64,000 bases of DNA from Rhodococcus sp. KRD197 (GCF_017168235.1 NZ_JABFAO010000016.1:1-64000); one strand, 5' to 3'. Positions 1-24,552 are shown, counted from the stretch's first letter. Numbers and translations: made by a program. Notes: generated from the sequence alone by a model not told the origin.

Positions 1-1
1 G

Positions 2-1948
2 CAGTGGATACCGTCGGCGGCAGATATCGACGTTGCCCGGATCACCGACTTCGCTCAGCGTGTGCAGGAGCGGCATCACGTCACGTTCGAGGACTACACG
101 GGGTTGTGGGAGTGGTCCGTGGCGAACCTCGAGCAGTTCTGGCAGATGGTGTGGGACTACTTCGGCATCACCTCGGAGACCGCACCGACTGCGGTTCTGA
201 GCGAGTCCGGTATGCCCGGAGCGCAGTGGTTCCCGGGCGCAACGCTCAACTACGTCGATCAGATCGCCCGACACGCCAGCCGAGACACCGCAGCCATTCG
301 CTATGTCCGTGAGGACGGGACGCGATCCCAGCTCACCTGGAGTGAGCTGTCCAGGCAGGTGGGTGCGTTGGCGCACACGCTGCGCGGCAGTGGGGTGAGC
401 AGCGGTGACCGTGTCGTCGGCTACCTCCCCAACATTCCCGAGGCCGTGGTGGCTTTCCTGGCGACGGCGAGCATCGGTGCGATCTGGTCTGCCTGTGGAC
501 AGGACTATTCTGCCTCCGCTGCGCTCGACCGGTTGGGTCAGCTGAACCCGAAGGTGCTGATCACGGCCGACGGTTACCTCTACGGGGGCAAGTTCCGCGA
601 CAAGTCCGAGGACGTGCGGATGCTGCGCGACGGCTTGGCCACCGCGTCGACGATCCTGGTGGGCGAGCGGGTCGCCGAGGGATCGACCGATTGGGCGACG
701 GCGACTGCGGGGGATCACGAGTGGGCCCCGGCTGCCGTACCGTTCGACCATCCGCTGTGGGTGGTGTTCTCGTCGGGCACGACAGGCTTGCCCAAGGGAA
801 TCGTGCACAGCCATGGTGGGGTGCTGCTCGAACACCTCAAAGCTGTTGCGCTGCAGTCGGACATCGGCCCAGATGACACGTTCTTCTGGTATACGAGCCC
901 GAGCTGGATGATGTGGAACTTCCAGGTGTCGGGGTTGTTGGTGGGTTCGACGATCGTCTGCGCCGACGGCAACCCCGGTTACCCGGCGCCGGACGCTCTG
1001 TGGTCGATCGCCGCGGAGGAGGGTGTGACCTTCCTGGGTACCAGCCCTGGATACGTACTCTCGTGCATCAAGGCGGGTTCGCACCCCGCGCGCGAGCATG
1101 ACCTGAGTGCCCTGCGGGCGGTCGGGATCACCGGCTCCAGCCTCCCGGCGTCCTCGTCGATGTGGTTGTCGGACCACGTGGGAGCAGACATTCCGGTGTT
1201 TTCGATCTCCGGCGGCACCGACGTCGTATCCGCATTCGCAGGGGGTGTGCGCACCATGCCGGTGTGGCCCGGTGAGCTCTCTGTGCCGTACCTCGGAGTG
1301 GCGCTCGATTCCTACGACGAGAACGGACGGCCCGTCCTCGGTGACGTCGGAGAACTCGTCGTCACGAAGCCGATGCCGTCGATGCCCGTGCGATTCTGGA
1401 ACGACCCGGACGGGATTCGCTACCGCGACGCCTACTTCGACACGTTCCCGGGGATCTGGCGTCACGGCGATTGGATCACGCGCACGGAGCGGGGCAGCAT
1501 CGTGGTGCACGGCAGATCCGATTCCACGCTCAACCGCAACGGTATTCGTATGGGTAGTGCCGATATCTATCAGGCGGTCGAACTGCTACCGGAGATCGTC
1601 GAATCTCTGGTACTCGGAGTCGAGTCCGAGGACGGCGGCTACTGGATGCCGCTGTTCGTCGTCCTCACCGAGGGCACCGAACTCGACGATGCCCTACGGC
1701 AGAGGATCAACGGTGTCATCCGCGAGCACGCTTCACCGCGTCACGTTCCCGACGAGATCATCGCCGCGCCGGGGATCCCGCACACCCGGACCGGAAAGAA
1801 GCTCGAAGTCCCCATCAAGCGCATCTTTCAGGGCGGGGAGAGCGCCAAGAGCCTGGACCGCAGTGCCGTCGATGTACCTGAATTGGTGGACTGGTACATC
1901 GAACGAGGACGCGATCACGACGAGGGGCGAGTCCACCGGGCCAGGTAG
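2..1948 (+). CDS. Acetoacetyl-CoA synthetase (5' end outside window)
   Basis: ATP-dependent ligase of the ANL superfamily that converts acetoacetate (or a similar short beta-keto acid) to its CoA thioester in the cytoplasm. The frame is open to the first base of the window: the codons before the GTG at 62 read WIPSAADIDVARITDFAQRV, a normal N-terminal part of this family, so the true start lies upstream and the GTG at 62 is internal. The ATP-binding loop FSSGTTGLPKG is encoded near 768-800, the WRHGDW hinge-region motif near 1460, and the C-terminal catalytic lysine region RTGKKLEVPIKR near 1789-1824. About 648 residues are visible, close to the usual 650. Its last 34 bp overlap the convergent thioesterase gene. 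Acetyl- or propionyl-CoA synthetase is less likely because of the family-specific N-terminal segment. Confidence 0.9.
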   Translation, partial: QWIPSAADIDVARITDFAQRVQERHHVTFEDYTGLWEWSVANLEQFWQMVWDYFGITSETAPTAVLSESGMPGAQWFPGATLNYVDQIARHASRDTAAIRYVREDGTRSQLTWSELSRQVGALAHTLRGSGVSSGDRVVGYLPNIPEAVVAFLATASIGAIWSACGQDYSASAALDRLGQLNPKVLITADGYLYGGKFRDKSEDVRMLRDGLATASTILVGERVAEGSTDWATATAGDHEWAPAAVPFDHPLWVVFSSGTTGLPKGIVHSHGGVLLEHLKAVALQSDIGPDDTFFWYTSPSWMMWNFQVSGLLVGSTIVCADGNPGYPAPDALWSIAAEEGVTFLGTSPGYVLSCIKAGSHPAREHDLSALRAVGITGSSLPASSSMWLSDHVGADIPVFSISGGTDVVSAFAGGVRTMPVWPGELSVPYLGVALDSYDENGRPVLGDVGELVVTKPMPSMPVRFWNDPDGIRYRDAYFDTFPGIWRHGDWITRTERGSIVVHGRSDSTLNRNGIRMGSADIYQAVELLPEIVESLVLGVESEDGGYWMPLFVVLTEGTELDDALRQRINGVIREHASPRHVPDEIIAAPGIPHTRTGKKLEVPIKRIFQGGESAKSLDRSAVDVPELVDWYIERGRDHDEGRVHRAR

Positions 1949-2349
1949 GCCTTCTCCTCCGCGGTGATTCTGCGCAGGGTTTCCGAGCCGACGTCGACCA
2001 TCGCCATCTGCGTCGTCGCGACCACCGCGGGCGCGGAGTCGGTGGGTGCGTCTGCTGCGCGCACCTCGTATCCGATGGTGAAATCGACCGATCGGACCCG
2101 GTCGAACCACAGGGTGATGTTCAAGGGGCTGTCGCTGTGCCGAAGTGGCTTCTTGTAGGCGATGTTGACGTTCGCGATCAACGCGCTCTTGATCAGTGAT
2201 TCGTTTGCATCTTCCTCGCTCAGCAGCCAGTCGATCCGAGCTTCCTCGAGGAGGGTGACCATGCGGGCGTGGTTGATATGGGCGAAGGCGTCCATGTCCG
2301 ACCAACGGACCGAGACGCGGGCGGTGTAGCCGATCTGGGGGCGTGTCAC
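1915..2349 (-). CDS. Acyl-CoA thioesterase, 4HBT hotdog family (YbgC/FadM type)
   Basis: A 144-residue single hotdog-fold protein. The N-terminal segment RVSVRWSDMDAFAHINHARM followed by LLEEAR has the Asp-x-x-x-x-His-x-Asn pattern of 4-hydroxybenzoyl-CoA-thioesterase-like enzymes, with the catalytic Asp in WSDMD. It probably hydrolyses short or medium acyl-CoA esters in the cytoplasm; the substrate cannot be told from sequence. It starts with GTG at 2347-2349, and its 3' end overlaps the convergent acetoacetyl-CoA synthetase by 34 bp. It is divergent from the amidohydrolase at 2407, with a 57-bp spacer between them. Confidence 0.85.
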   Translation of the reverse strand: MTRPQIGYTARVSVRWSDMDAFAHINHARMVTLLEEARIDWLLSEEDANESLIKSALIANVNIAYKKPLRHSDSPLNITLWFDRVRSVDFTIGYEVRAADAPTDSAPAVVATTQMAMVDVGSETLRRITAEEKAYLARWTRPSS

Positions 2350-2406
2350 CGCACCACCGTCTCACGCCGCCGGTCCCGATACGTCCTCGTGTTCTAGAGT
2401 CCGGGT

Positions 2407-3855
2407 GTGCTGATCAGAAATGTGATCCTGACTCCCGGCGACTGCGCGCTCGACGTGCAGACCGTCGGTGGTGCAATTGCCGAGATTTCTCCGGTGCAGC
2501 CGAACTCCCGCGCCATCGAGGGTGATGTGCTCGACGGTCGAGGCGCCGCGCTGCTCCCGTCCTTCGTCGACAGTCATCTTCACCTGACACAGTGGGCCGC
2601 GTCGCTCTCACGTATCGATGTCTCCGGGGCGGATTCCGCAGTCGATCTGGTCGACATTCTCGCGCGATCGAACGAGCGGCACGGGCACGGGATTCTCCGT
2701 GCGCAGGGTTTCCGAGACGCCCTGTGGTCGGATGCGCCGCACAAGGATCTGCTGCAGAACGCATTGCCGGGACGTCGAGCTGCCGTGACGAGCATGGATC
2801 TGCACACACTGTGGCTCAGTCCGTCCCTTCTTGCCGAGCTCGGCATCGATCACCCGACCGGGGTGTTGCGTGACCACGACTGCATGGAGGGGCTGAACGC
2901 ACTCGACAAGCTGGCCGACACCGACGAGACCGACCGGGCCACGCTGGCGGCGACGGCAGAATTGGCCAGACGCGGCATCACAGCGGTGACCGATTTCGAG
3001 TACGCCGACAATCGAGCGGTGTGGAGTCGGCGATCGGAGATCGCCGCCCCGGCGGTCGACATCGACTGTGCGGTGTGGCCGGAATGGCTCGAACACGAGC
3101 TCGTCCTCGGCGCCGCCACCGGGGACATATTCGCCGAGCACGTCGCGCTCGGCCCGCTGAAAGTGATGTTCGACGGTTCGCTCAACACCCGAACAGCGTG
3201 CTGCCACGACCCCTATCCGGGCGGCGCGTCGACGGGACTGCTGCTCGAGACTCCCGAGGATCTGCACGCGATGATGGCACGGGCTCGCGGCGGGGGTATC
3301 CGTTCGGCGATCCATGCCATCGGTGACCGCGCGAACTCGCTCGCCCTCGATGCGTTCGAGTCGGTCGGAGGGGGTGGCCGCATCGAGCATGCGCAGCAGC
3401 TGCTGCCTGCAGATGTGGCTCGTTTCGCGAGGGCCGGGGTGACAGCCTCGGTGCAGCCCCAGCACGCCATGTCCGATCGGGACGTGGCCGACGAACTGTG
3501 GGGTGATCGTCGCTCGATTGCGTATCCGTACCGTTCGTTGCACCGCGCGGGTGCGCGCCTGCTCTTCGGTTCCGATGCGCCGGTGAGTCCGCCGGCGCCG
3601 TTGGCTGCCATCGCCGACGCGGTATGGCGCACCGACGACGAGCGCGCGGCGTGGCGCGCGGACGAGGCACTTGCGCTCGACGTCGCACTGACGGCCGCCT
3701 GTGGGGGCCGAGCAGCGGTCGAGGTGGGTGCGGCCGCCGACTTGGTCCTTCTGGCCGAGCACCCGGCTCTGCTGGTCAACAACGACCTCCGCGCAGTCGA
3801 AGTCCGCGGCACGATACGAGCGGGCAGGCTCACGTTCGACGGTGAAGCGCAATGA
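2407..3855 (+). CDS. Amidohydrolase family protein (YtcJ-like, Amidohydro_3)
   Basis: A 482-residue metal-dependent hydrolase. The protein opens with the small beta-domain typical of the superfamily, then has DSHLHLTQWA (metal-binding His-x-His, about residues 56-60), later HAIGDRANSLALDAFE (metal His), and LFGSDAPVSPPAPLAAI with the catalytic/metal Asp near residue 390. This order matches YtcJ-like N-substituted formamide deformylases and relatives. The substrate is unknown. The start is GTG at 2407; an upstream Shine-Dalgarno is weak. The stop overlaps the ATG of the TetR gene (ATGA at 3852), so the two are translationally coupled and the regulator may respond to this pathway's substrate. 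Confidence 0.85.
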   Translation: MLIRNVILTPGDCALDVQTVGGAIAEISPVQPNSRAIEGDVLDGRGAALLPSFVDSHLHLTQWAASLSRIDVSGADSAVDLVDILARSNERHGHGILRAQGFRDALWSDAPHKDLLQNALPGRRAAVTSMDLHTLWLSPSLLAELGIDHPTGVLRDHDCMEGLNALDKLADTDETDRATLAATAELARRGITAVTDFEYADNRAVWSRRSEIAAPAVDIDCAVWPEWLEHELVLGAATGDIFAEHVALGPLKVMFDGSLNTRTACCHDPYPGGASTGLLLETPEDLHAMMARARGGGIRSAIHAIGDRANSLALDAFESVGGGGRIEHAQQLLPADVARFARAGVTASVQPQHAMSDRDVADELWGDRRSIAYPYRSLHRAGARLLFGSDAPVSPPAPLAAIADAVWRTDDERAAWRADEALALDVALTAACGGRAAVEVGAAADLVLLAEHPALLVNNDLRAVEVRGTIRAGRLTFDGEAQ

Positions 3856-4481
3856 CGGCGGCCGGCTCCGAGCCGGGGGACTGGCGCATCTACGACGGCA
3901 CGGCTCTCCCGGCTCCGTTGGCTGCCGCGCTGGCTGCATTCGTCGAGCAGGGGTATCACGGCACATCCGTCCGAGACATTGCCGCCCGCGCAGGACTGTC
4001 GGTCCCCGGTCTCTACCACCACTACCCGTCCAAGCAGGCGCTGCTCGTCGGGCTCATGAACGCCGCCATGGACGAGTTGCTGCGGCGCTCGGAGGACGCG
4101 CAGGCGCAGGCGGGATCGTCACCTCGCTCGCGGTTCGACGCCGTCGTCGAGTCCTTGCTTCTGTTCCACATGCACAGGCGTGATCAGGCCTTCCTCGGCT
4201 CGACCGAGATACGCAGCCTCGAGCCCGAGAATCGAGAGCGCTACGTCGGCCGTCGCGACGAGCAGCAGCGCATGCTCGACGCCATCGTCCGGGCCGGGAT
4301 CGACAGCGGAGACTTCGAGTTGGACGATGCCGAGGATGCCTCGCGTGCGGTGACCACCATGTGCGTCGGGGTGGCCGGCTGGTACCGACCGGACGGAGCG
4401 TTGGAACCCGATGAGCTCGTCCGCATCTATCTCGGAATCGCGCGGCGAATCGTGGGGGTCGGTGTCGGGCCCGCCGGGTAA
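3852..4481 (+). CDS. TetR/AcrR family transcriptional regulator
   Basis: A 209-residue one-component repressor. The N-terminal helix-turn-helix reads HGTSVRDIAARAGLSVPGLY followed by HHYPSKQALL, about residues 36-65, a textbook TetR DNA-binding domain. The C-terminal ligand domain contains FHMHRRDQAFLGSTEIRSLE, a segment seen in actinobacterial lipid-metabolism TetR proteins, but this does not fix the ligand. It overlaps the upstream amidohydrolase by 4 bp (ATGA) and is followed after 11 bp by the FMN/F420-type oxidoreductase, so the three genes probably form one transcript. Control of this cluster is an inference from position only. Confidence 0.9.
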   Translation: MTAAGSEPGDWRIYDGTALPAPLAAALAAFVEQGYHGTSVRDIAARAGLSVPGLYHHYPSKQALLVGLMNAAMDELLRRSEDAQAQAGSSPRSRFDAVVESLLLFHMHRRDQAFLGSTEIRSLEPENRERYVGRRDEQQRMLDAIVRAGIDSGDFELDDAEDASRAVTTMCVGVAGWYRPDGALEPDELVRIYLGIARRIVGVGVGPAG

Positions 4482-4492
4482 CGTTTGCGTTC

Positions 4493-4918
4493 ATGGGATC
4501 CTTCGCTGACACCGACGTCCGGAACTTCCTCGGCCAGGGCACGCGGACCGGCAAACTCGGCTGGGTTGCCGCTGATGGACGCCCACTCGTCGCACCGGTG
4601 TGGTTCATCCTCGAGGACGAGACGATCGTGTTCAACACCGGTGCCGATACGGCCAAGGGGCGCGCGATCGCGCGCGACCCGCGCCTGGTGTTGACCGTCG
4701 ATCTCGAAACACCTCCGTATGCGTTCGTCCAGGTTCAGGGGGTGGCCGAGACGTCCGAGGATCCGCAGGAGCTGGTGCGTACCGCGACGGCGATCGGCGG
4801 TCGATACATGGGTGCCGATCGCGCCGAGGAGTTCGGCAAGCGCAACGGTGTCCCCGGCGAACTGGTTGTTCGGATCCGACCGACGAAGGTGATCGCGTCA
4901 CTCGACATGACCGCCTGA
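4493..4918 (+). CDS. PPOX-class F420/FMN-dependent oxidoreductase
   Basis: A 141-residue split-beta-barrel flavin or deazaflavin protein. Typical features are the N-terminal FLGQGTRTGKLGWVAADGRP strand pair followed by PLVAPVWFILED, then FNTGADTAKGRAIARDPRL, and a central ETPPYAFVQVQGVAE strand. Members of this actinobacterial family use F420 or FMN to reduce varied substrates; the physiological substrate is not deducible. ATG at 4493 lies 11 bp after the TetR stop, which suggests one transcription unit with the amidohydrolase and regulator. Length is normal for the family. Confidence 0.85.
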   Translation: MGSFADTDVRNFLGQGTRTGKLGWVAADGRPLVAPVWFILEDETIVFNTGADTAKGRAIARDPRLVLTVDLETPPYAFVQVQGVAETSEDPQELVRTATAIGGRYMGADRAEEFGKRNGVPGELVVRIRPTKVIASLDMTA

Positions 4919-5263
4919 GGCGGCTGGCGTTTTGGTCAACCAGAAGCGGTGCCCTGTAGATTGGACCAGTGATTGCTCGGGACGATAAGGGAAGGACCGC
5001 TCCAGTGTTCGCACGCGTGCGGCGGACGTCTCGAACCAGAATCTCCGGTTCTGCAGCGCAGCCGGACCAGCCGCTATGGCGAATTCGTTGCCACCTGTAA
5101 CGATCGACCTGCTCATCGAAGATATACCGAAGAGTAACTTCAATCGTCCCGGAGTGGCAGTTCGTTCCAATTGTGACAAAGACTTAGGTTTGTGTGTTCG
5201 GTGCTCGAACGGTGTCAGTGACACCGAGCGAGGGCGTGTGATTGTGGGAAAGAGAGGATTCGA
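4919..5263 (+). other. 345-bp intergenic region upstream of the NRPS
   Basis: No convincing gene is visible. The region holds a 12-bp perfect palindrome CGCACGCGTGCG at 5010-5021, a short inverted repeat GAACC...GGTTC at 5033-5051, and a 17-bp palindrome at 5210-5226 listed separately. TTAGGT at 5184-5189 resembles half of an IdeR/DtxR iron box, but the second half does not match. It very probably contains the NRPS promoter. The minus-strand open frame across it lacks recognisable family features. Confidence 0.5.
5210..5226. promoter_or_regulatory. Candidate operator palindrome before the NRPS
   Basis: CGGTGTCA, one central base, then TGACACCG: eight-base arms in perfect inverted repeat, ending 37 bp before the TTG start at 5264. 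A one-base centre suits binding of a dimeric repressor better than an RNA hairpin. The bound protein is unknown; no adjacent regulator gene of obvious fit is present. Confidence 0.45.
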
Positions 5264-21004
<15,741 letters not shown>

Positions 21005-22231
21005 TACTGGTTTCGAGGTTGATGGTTCGGCGACGTTGGTGTCGTTGTTTGCTGCGCAGGTGGCGGTGTCGCCGGATGCGGTGGCGGTGACTTTCGAGGG
21101 TGTGTCGTTGACGTATGCGGAGTTCGATTCTCGGTCGAATGTGGTGGCGCGTGCGTTGATTGCGCGGGGTGTGGGTGTGGAGTCGTTGGTGGGGTTGGCG
21201 GTTCGGCGGTCGTTGGATTTGATGGTGGGGTTGTATGGGGTGGTGAAGGCTGGTGCGGGGTATGTGCCGGTGGATGTGGATCAGCCTGCGGATCGGGTGC
21301 AGTACATTCTCGAGACTTCGGGTGTTGGGTTGGTGTTGACGACCTCTCGTGATGGTTTCGGTGTTGATGGCGGTGCCGATGATGTGTCGGTGTTGTGTGT
21401 GGATGAGATTTCGGGGGGTTCGTTTTCCGATGCTGCTGTTTCCGATGGTGATCGGATCGGTGTGTTGCGGCCGGGGAATGTGGCGTATGTGTTGTTCACG
21501 TCGGGGTCGACGGGTCGGCCGAAGGGGGTGTCGGTCAGTCATGGGGCGATTGTGAATCGGTTGGTGTGGATGCAGGAGCGGTATGGGCTGGATGCGCGGG
21601 ATGTGGTGGTGCAGAAGACGCCGGTGACGTTCGATGTGTCGGTGTGGGAGTTGTTTTGGCCGTTGCAGGTGGGTGCGCGGTTGGTGGTGGCGAGGCCTGA
21701 TGGTCATCGTGATCCGGTGTATTTGGCTGAGTTGATGGGTGTGGAGGGTGTGTCGGTGGCGCATTTTGTGCCGTCGATGTTGGCGGTGTTCGCGGCGGAG
21801 GAGGCTGCGGTTGGGGTGGGGTCGTTGCGGTGGGTGTTTGCTTCGGGTGAGGCGTTGCCGGTGTCGACGGCGCGGGCGATCCAGGTTGCGTTGCCGGGGG
21901 TTCGGTTGGTGAATTTGTATGGTCCGACTGAGGCTGCGGTGGATGTGACGTTCCATGAGTTCGATGGTGCGGTGGATGTTTCGTCTGTGCCGATTGGTCG
22001 GCCGGTGTTCAATACGCGGGTGTTGGTGTTGGATTCTCGGTTGCGTGTGGTGCCGGTGGGGATGGTGGGGGAGTTGTATTTGGCGGGTGTGCAGTTGGCG
22101 CGGGGGTATCACGGTCGTGCGGAGTTGACGGCGGATCGTTTTGTGGCGGATCCGTTCGATTCTGCTGGTGGTGGTCGGTTGTATCGGACGGGTGATGTGG
22201 TTCGGTGGTCGGCTGAGGGTGAGTTGGAGTA

Positions 22232-22618
22232 GGCGTCAACCATCGCATGGGGCTGGGCGACGCCGCCCTGATCAAGGACAACCATGTCGTCGCGGCCGGA
22301 TCGGTGGTGGCAGCGCTGAAGGCGGTGCGCGCAGCTGCGCCCGATATCGAGTGCGAGGTGGAGGTCGACAGCCTCGAGCAGCTCGACGCTGTGCTCGCGG
22401 AGGACGTCGAGCTGGTTCTGCTGGACAACTTCGCTCTCTGGCAGACGCAGATGGCCGTACAACGCCGCGACAAGCTGTCTCCGATGACGCGCCTGGAATC
22501 CTCCGGCGGACTCACGCTCGATGTGGCACACGACTACGCGAGGACCGGAGTGGACTTCCTGGCGGTCGGTGGCCTCACACATTCGGTGCGGGCGCTCGAT
22601 CTCGGGCTGGACATGTGA
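22232..22618 (+). CDS. nadC: Nicotinate-nucleotide pyrophosphorylase NadC, C-terminal part only
   Basis: Quinolinate phosphoribosyltransferase makes nicotinate mononucleotide in de novo NAD synthesis. Only about 128 codons are present, against about 285 in the full protein. The visible part starts exactly at GVNHRMGLGDAALIKDNHV, the conserved core that normally follows ...RCGG, and runs through EVEVDSLEQL, VLLDNF and SSGGLTL to the natural stop at 22616-22618. The frame upstream hits the NRPS sequence with no start codon; the ATG at 22247 is internal. In related genomes nadA-nadB-nadC lie just before hisD, so the right side of this join is in its expected place, while nadA, nadB and the 5' half of nadC are absent. 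Confidence 0.9.
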   Translation, partial: GVNHRMGLGDAALIKDNHVVAAGSVVAALKAVRAAAPDIECEVEVDSLEQLDAVLAEDVELVLLDNFALWQTQMAVQRRDKLSPMTRLESSGGLTLDVAHDYARTGVDFLAVGGLTHSVRALDLGLDM

Positions 22619-22667
22619 AGACCGGGTTCGCGCGCAGTTCGGCGTGATCTTGTAGGTTGGACGGTCG

Positions 22668-23045
22668 ATGTCCGAAATGCAGAGTGTCCGCCTCGACAGC
22701 TGGATCTGGGCGGTCCGATTGTTCAAGACCCGCTCCGCTGCTGCCGCGGCCTGCCGAGCGGGACACGTTCGGGTCAACGGGACACCTGCAAAGGCCGGCC
22801 AGCGGATCGGACCCGACGACGAGATCAGGATGCGCGTCGGCGGACTCGAGAAGATCGTCGTGGTGACGCGGATAGTCGGCAAGCGCGTCGGAGCCGGCGT
22901 TGCAGCCGAGTGCATGATCGACCGGAGCCCACCACCCCCACCGAAGGAGATCCTCGCCTCTGTGCCGCGCCGCGATCGGGGAGCCGGGCGGCCGACGAAG
23001 CGGGAGCGGCGCGAACTCGACAAGCTGCGTGGCCTGGGTACCTGA
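22668..23045 (+). CDS. S4-domain RNA-binding protein (Hsp15-like)
   Basis: A 125-residue protein. The N-terminal S4 fold SVRLDSWIWAVRLFKTRSAA, CRAGHVRVNG, then KAGQRIGPDDEIRM matches Hsp15/HslR, which binds the large ribosomal subunit carrying stalled nascent chains. The C-terminal part is basic, with RRDRGAGRPTKRERRELDKL, as in other actinobacterial members. It follows nadC by 49 bp, has its own ATG at 22668, and converges on the LysR gene with only 6 bp between stops. The role in ribosome recycling is known for the E. coli protein and inferred here. Confidence 0.85.
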   Translation: MSEMQSVRLDSWIWAVRLFKTRSAAAAACRAGHVRVNGTPAKAGQRIGPDDEIRMRVGGLEKIVVVTRIVGKRVGAGVAAECMIDRSPPPPPKEILASVPRRDRGAGRPTKRERRELDKLRGLGT

Positions 23046-23051
23046 CCTCCG

Positions 23052-24083
23052 TCAGCGATTCGGGCGTTTTCCGCGGGTAGTCGTGCGGGCCTGTTTTCCC
23101 CCGCCTGTCGTCTTTTTCGCGCCGGTGGTCTTCTTCGCGGGCGCGCCCGATTTCGGCTTCTTGGTCGGCGGTGTGCTCGACGCGGTCGGGGAGGTGCCAC
23201 GCGAACTGCGCACCGATCTACCGCGGACGATTCCGAAGAACTCCTCGACGTGTGCGCTGGCGCGCCCGGTCGGCCACGCGATGGCGATCGGCGAACCAGC
23301 TACACCGTCGACCGGCCGGTAGAGGAGATCCTTGCGTGCATGCAGACGCGCGATCGACTGCGGGACGATGGCGATGCCGAGACCTGCAGCGACGTACTCG
23401 ATCAGCTCCTCGTTCGAACCGGTCGGCGGCAGGGGCGCAGCCGAACCGTCGGCGACCTCGGTGGCGATCGATGCCCACTCCGGCACGATCTCCGGGGCCT
23501 GCAGCAGGTGCTCGTCGGCCAGATCGACGACACCGATGCGATCGAAGGCAGCTACCGGATGCTCCTTCGGGACCACCACCACCGGAACCTCCTCGTAGAG
23601 ACCGACCACGTCGAGCCCGTCGCGTTCGATCGGCAACCGCACGAAGCCGATGTCGACGGATCCGTCGTGAATCAGCTTCAGTTGGGTCCCGACCGTGGTC
23701 GGAACGAGGTCGAGAGCGACGTCCGGGAATCGTTCGTTCCAGATTCGTGCCCACTTCGTGGGAGTGACGCCCTCGGTGAAGCCGACGGTCAGAGTGTGGG
23801 TCTGCGTCGACGCTTCTGCGGCCTGGATGCGTGCACGTTCGTCGTCTTCCGCTACGAGGATCCGCGCGGAGGAGAGCAACTCGGCGCCGCGCTCGGTCAG
23901 TTGCGTCGGCGACGCTCCGGGAACGAACAGCGAGTAGCCGAGCTGCGCCTCCATGTCGATGATGGCGCCACTGAGCTTGGTGCGCGCGATGTTCAGCGAC
24001 TTGGCAGCGCGTGCGAAGTGCAGTTCCTCGGCGACAGCGACGTACCAGCGGAGGGTCTGCACGTCGAAGTTCACATGGCTCAC
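23052..24083 (-). CDS. LysR family regulator with a long basic C-terminal tail
   Basis: The winged helix-turn-helix occupies the first 65 residues (FDVQTLRWYVAVAEELHFAR, then KSLNIARTKLSGAIIDMEAQLG), followed by the periplasmic-binding-like effector domain (HTLTVGFTEGV to about residue 285). I chose the GTG at 24081-24083 because the longer open frame back to 24203 would add about 40 unrelated residues and overlap the divergent DUF5997 start. The last 55-60 residues are unusual: a Ser/Thr/Pro linker and then Lys/Arg/Gly/Thr-rich segments such as KKPKSGAPAKKTTGAKK, resembling actinobacterial histone-like (HupB) tails. Such a tail may add non-specific DNA affinity. It is divergent from DUF5997 with 58 bp between. 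The effector is unknown. Confidence 0.85.
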   Translation of the reverse strand: MSHVNFDVQTLRWYVAVAEELHFARAAKSLNIARTKLSGAIIDMEAQLGYSLFVPGASPTQLTERGAELLSSARILVAEDDERARIQAAEASTQTHTLTVGFTEGVTPTKWARIWNERFPDVALDLVPTTVGTQLKLIHDGSVDIGFVRLPIERDGLDVVGLYEEVPVVVVPKEHPVAAFDRIGVVDLADEHLLQAPEIVPEWASIATEVADGSAAPLPPTGSNEELIEYVAAGLGIAIVPQSIARLHARKDLLYRPVDGVAGSPIAIAWPTGRASAHVEEFFGIVRGRSVRSSRGTSPTASSTPPTKKPKSGAPAKKTTGAKKTTGGGKQARTTTRGKRPNR

Positions 24084-24141
24084 AGTAGGCGAGGAGATGG
24101 CCGTGGCGTACTTCGGCGTCGGAGCCGGATAGGCTGTCGGG

Positions 24142-24552
24142 GTGAGCCCGGAGAAGAAGCAACAGCACCTCAAACCCCTGACCGCGGCGAACAAGCTCGG
24201 CATCTACCTCCCTGCAGCACCGGAGGAGTTCCAGTCCACCCCGATCACCCGTGCCGAACTGGACGCCCTACGTAGTGATCCGCCGCAATGGCTGTCCGAT
24301 CTGCAGCGCAGCGGGCCGTTCCCCAAGGACGCCATCGCCCGCAAGCTCGGAGTGTCCATCGCCGGTCTCGCTCGCGGCGGCGTCACCGAGGCCCTCACCA
24401 CGGAGCAGATCGACGCTCTGCTGGCGGACATGCCCGAGTGGTTGGTCAAGGAGCGCCGCACCCAACAGCAGGTGCGTGAGGAAGCAGAGCGAGTCAAGGC
24501 AAAGGTCGAAGCCAGGCGAACGGCGACGAACCGGCCGCAGAAGCTGCGGTAG
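24142..24552 (+). CDS. DUF5997 family protein
   Basis: A 136-residue conserved actinobacterial protein of unknown function. The start is GTG at 24142 (SPEKKQQHLKPLTAANKLGI). Recognisable family segments are KLGIYLPAAPEEFQ, an ITRAELDAL-x-x-x-PPQWL motif, RKLGVSIAGLARGG with helix-turn-helix-like spacing, and a C-terminal charged helix with KERRTQQQVREEAERVKAK that could form a coiled coil. Its place beside a LysR gene is common in relatives, so the LysR may control it, but this is inference. Confidence 0.8.
   Translation: MSPEKKQQHLKPLTAANKLGIYLPAAPEEFQSTPITRAELDALRSDPPQWLSDLQRSGPFPKDAIARKLGVSIAGLARGGVTEALTTEQIDALLADMPEWLVKERRTQQQVREEAERVKAKVEARRTATNRPQKLR

Noticed and set aside
5010..5021. 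12-bp palindrome CGCACGCGTGCG in the NRPS upstream region
   Set aside because: Alternating CG-rich palindromes of this size occur often by chance in high-GC DNA, so I do not call it an operator.
5184..5202. Possible IdeR/DtxR iron box before the NRPS (TTAGGT...)
   Set aside because: Only the first half-site matches the known 19-bp consensus; the second half is poor, so iron control is not supported by this site.
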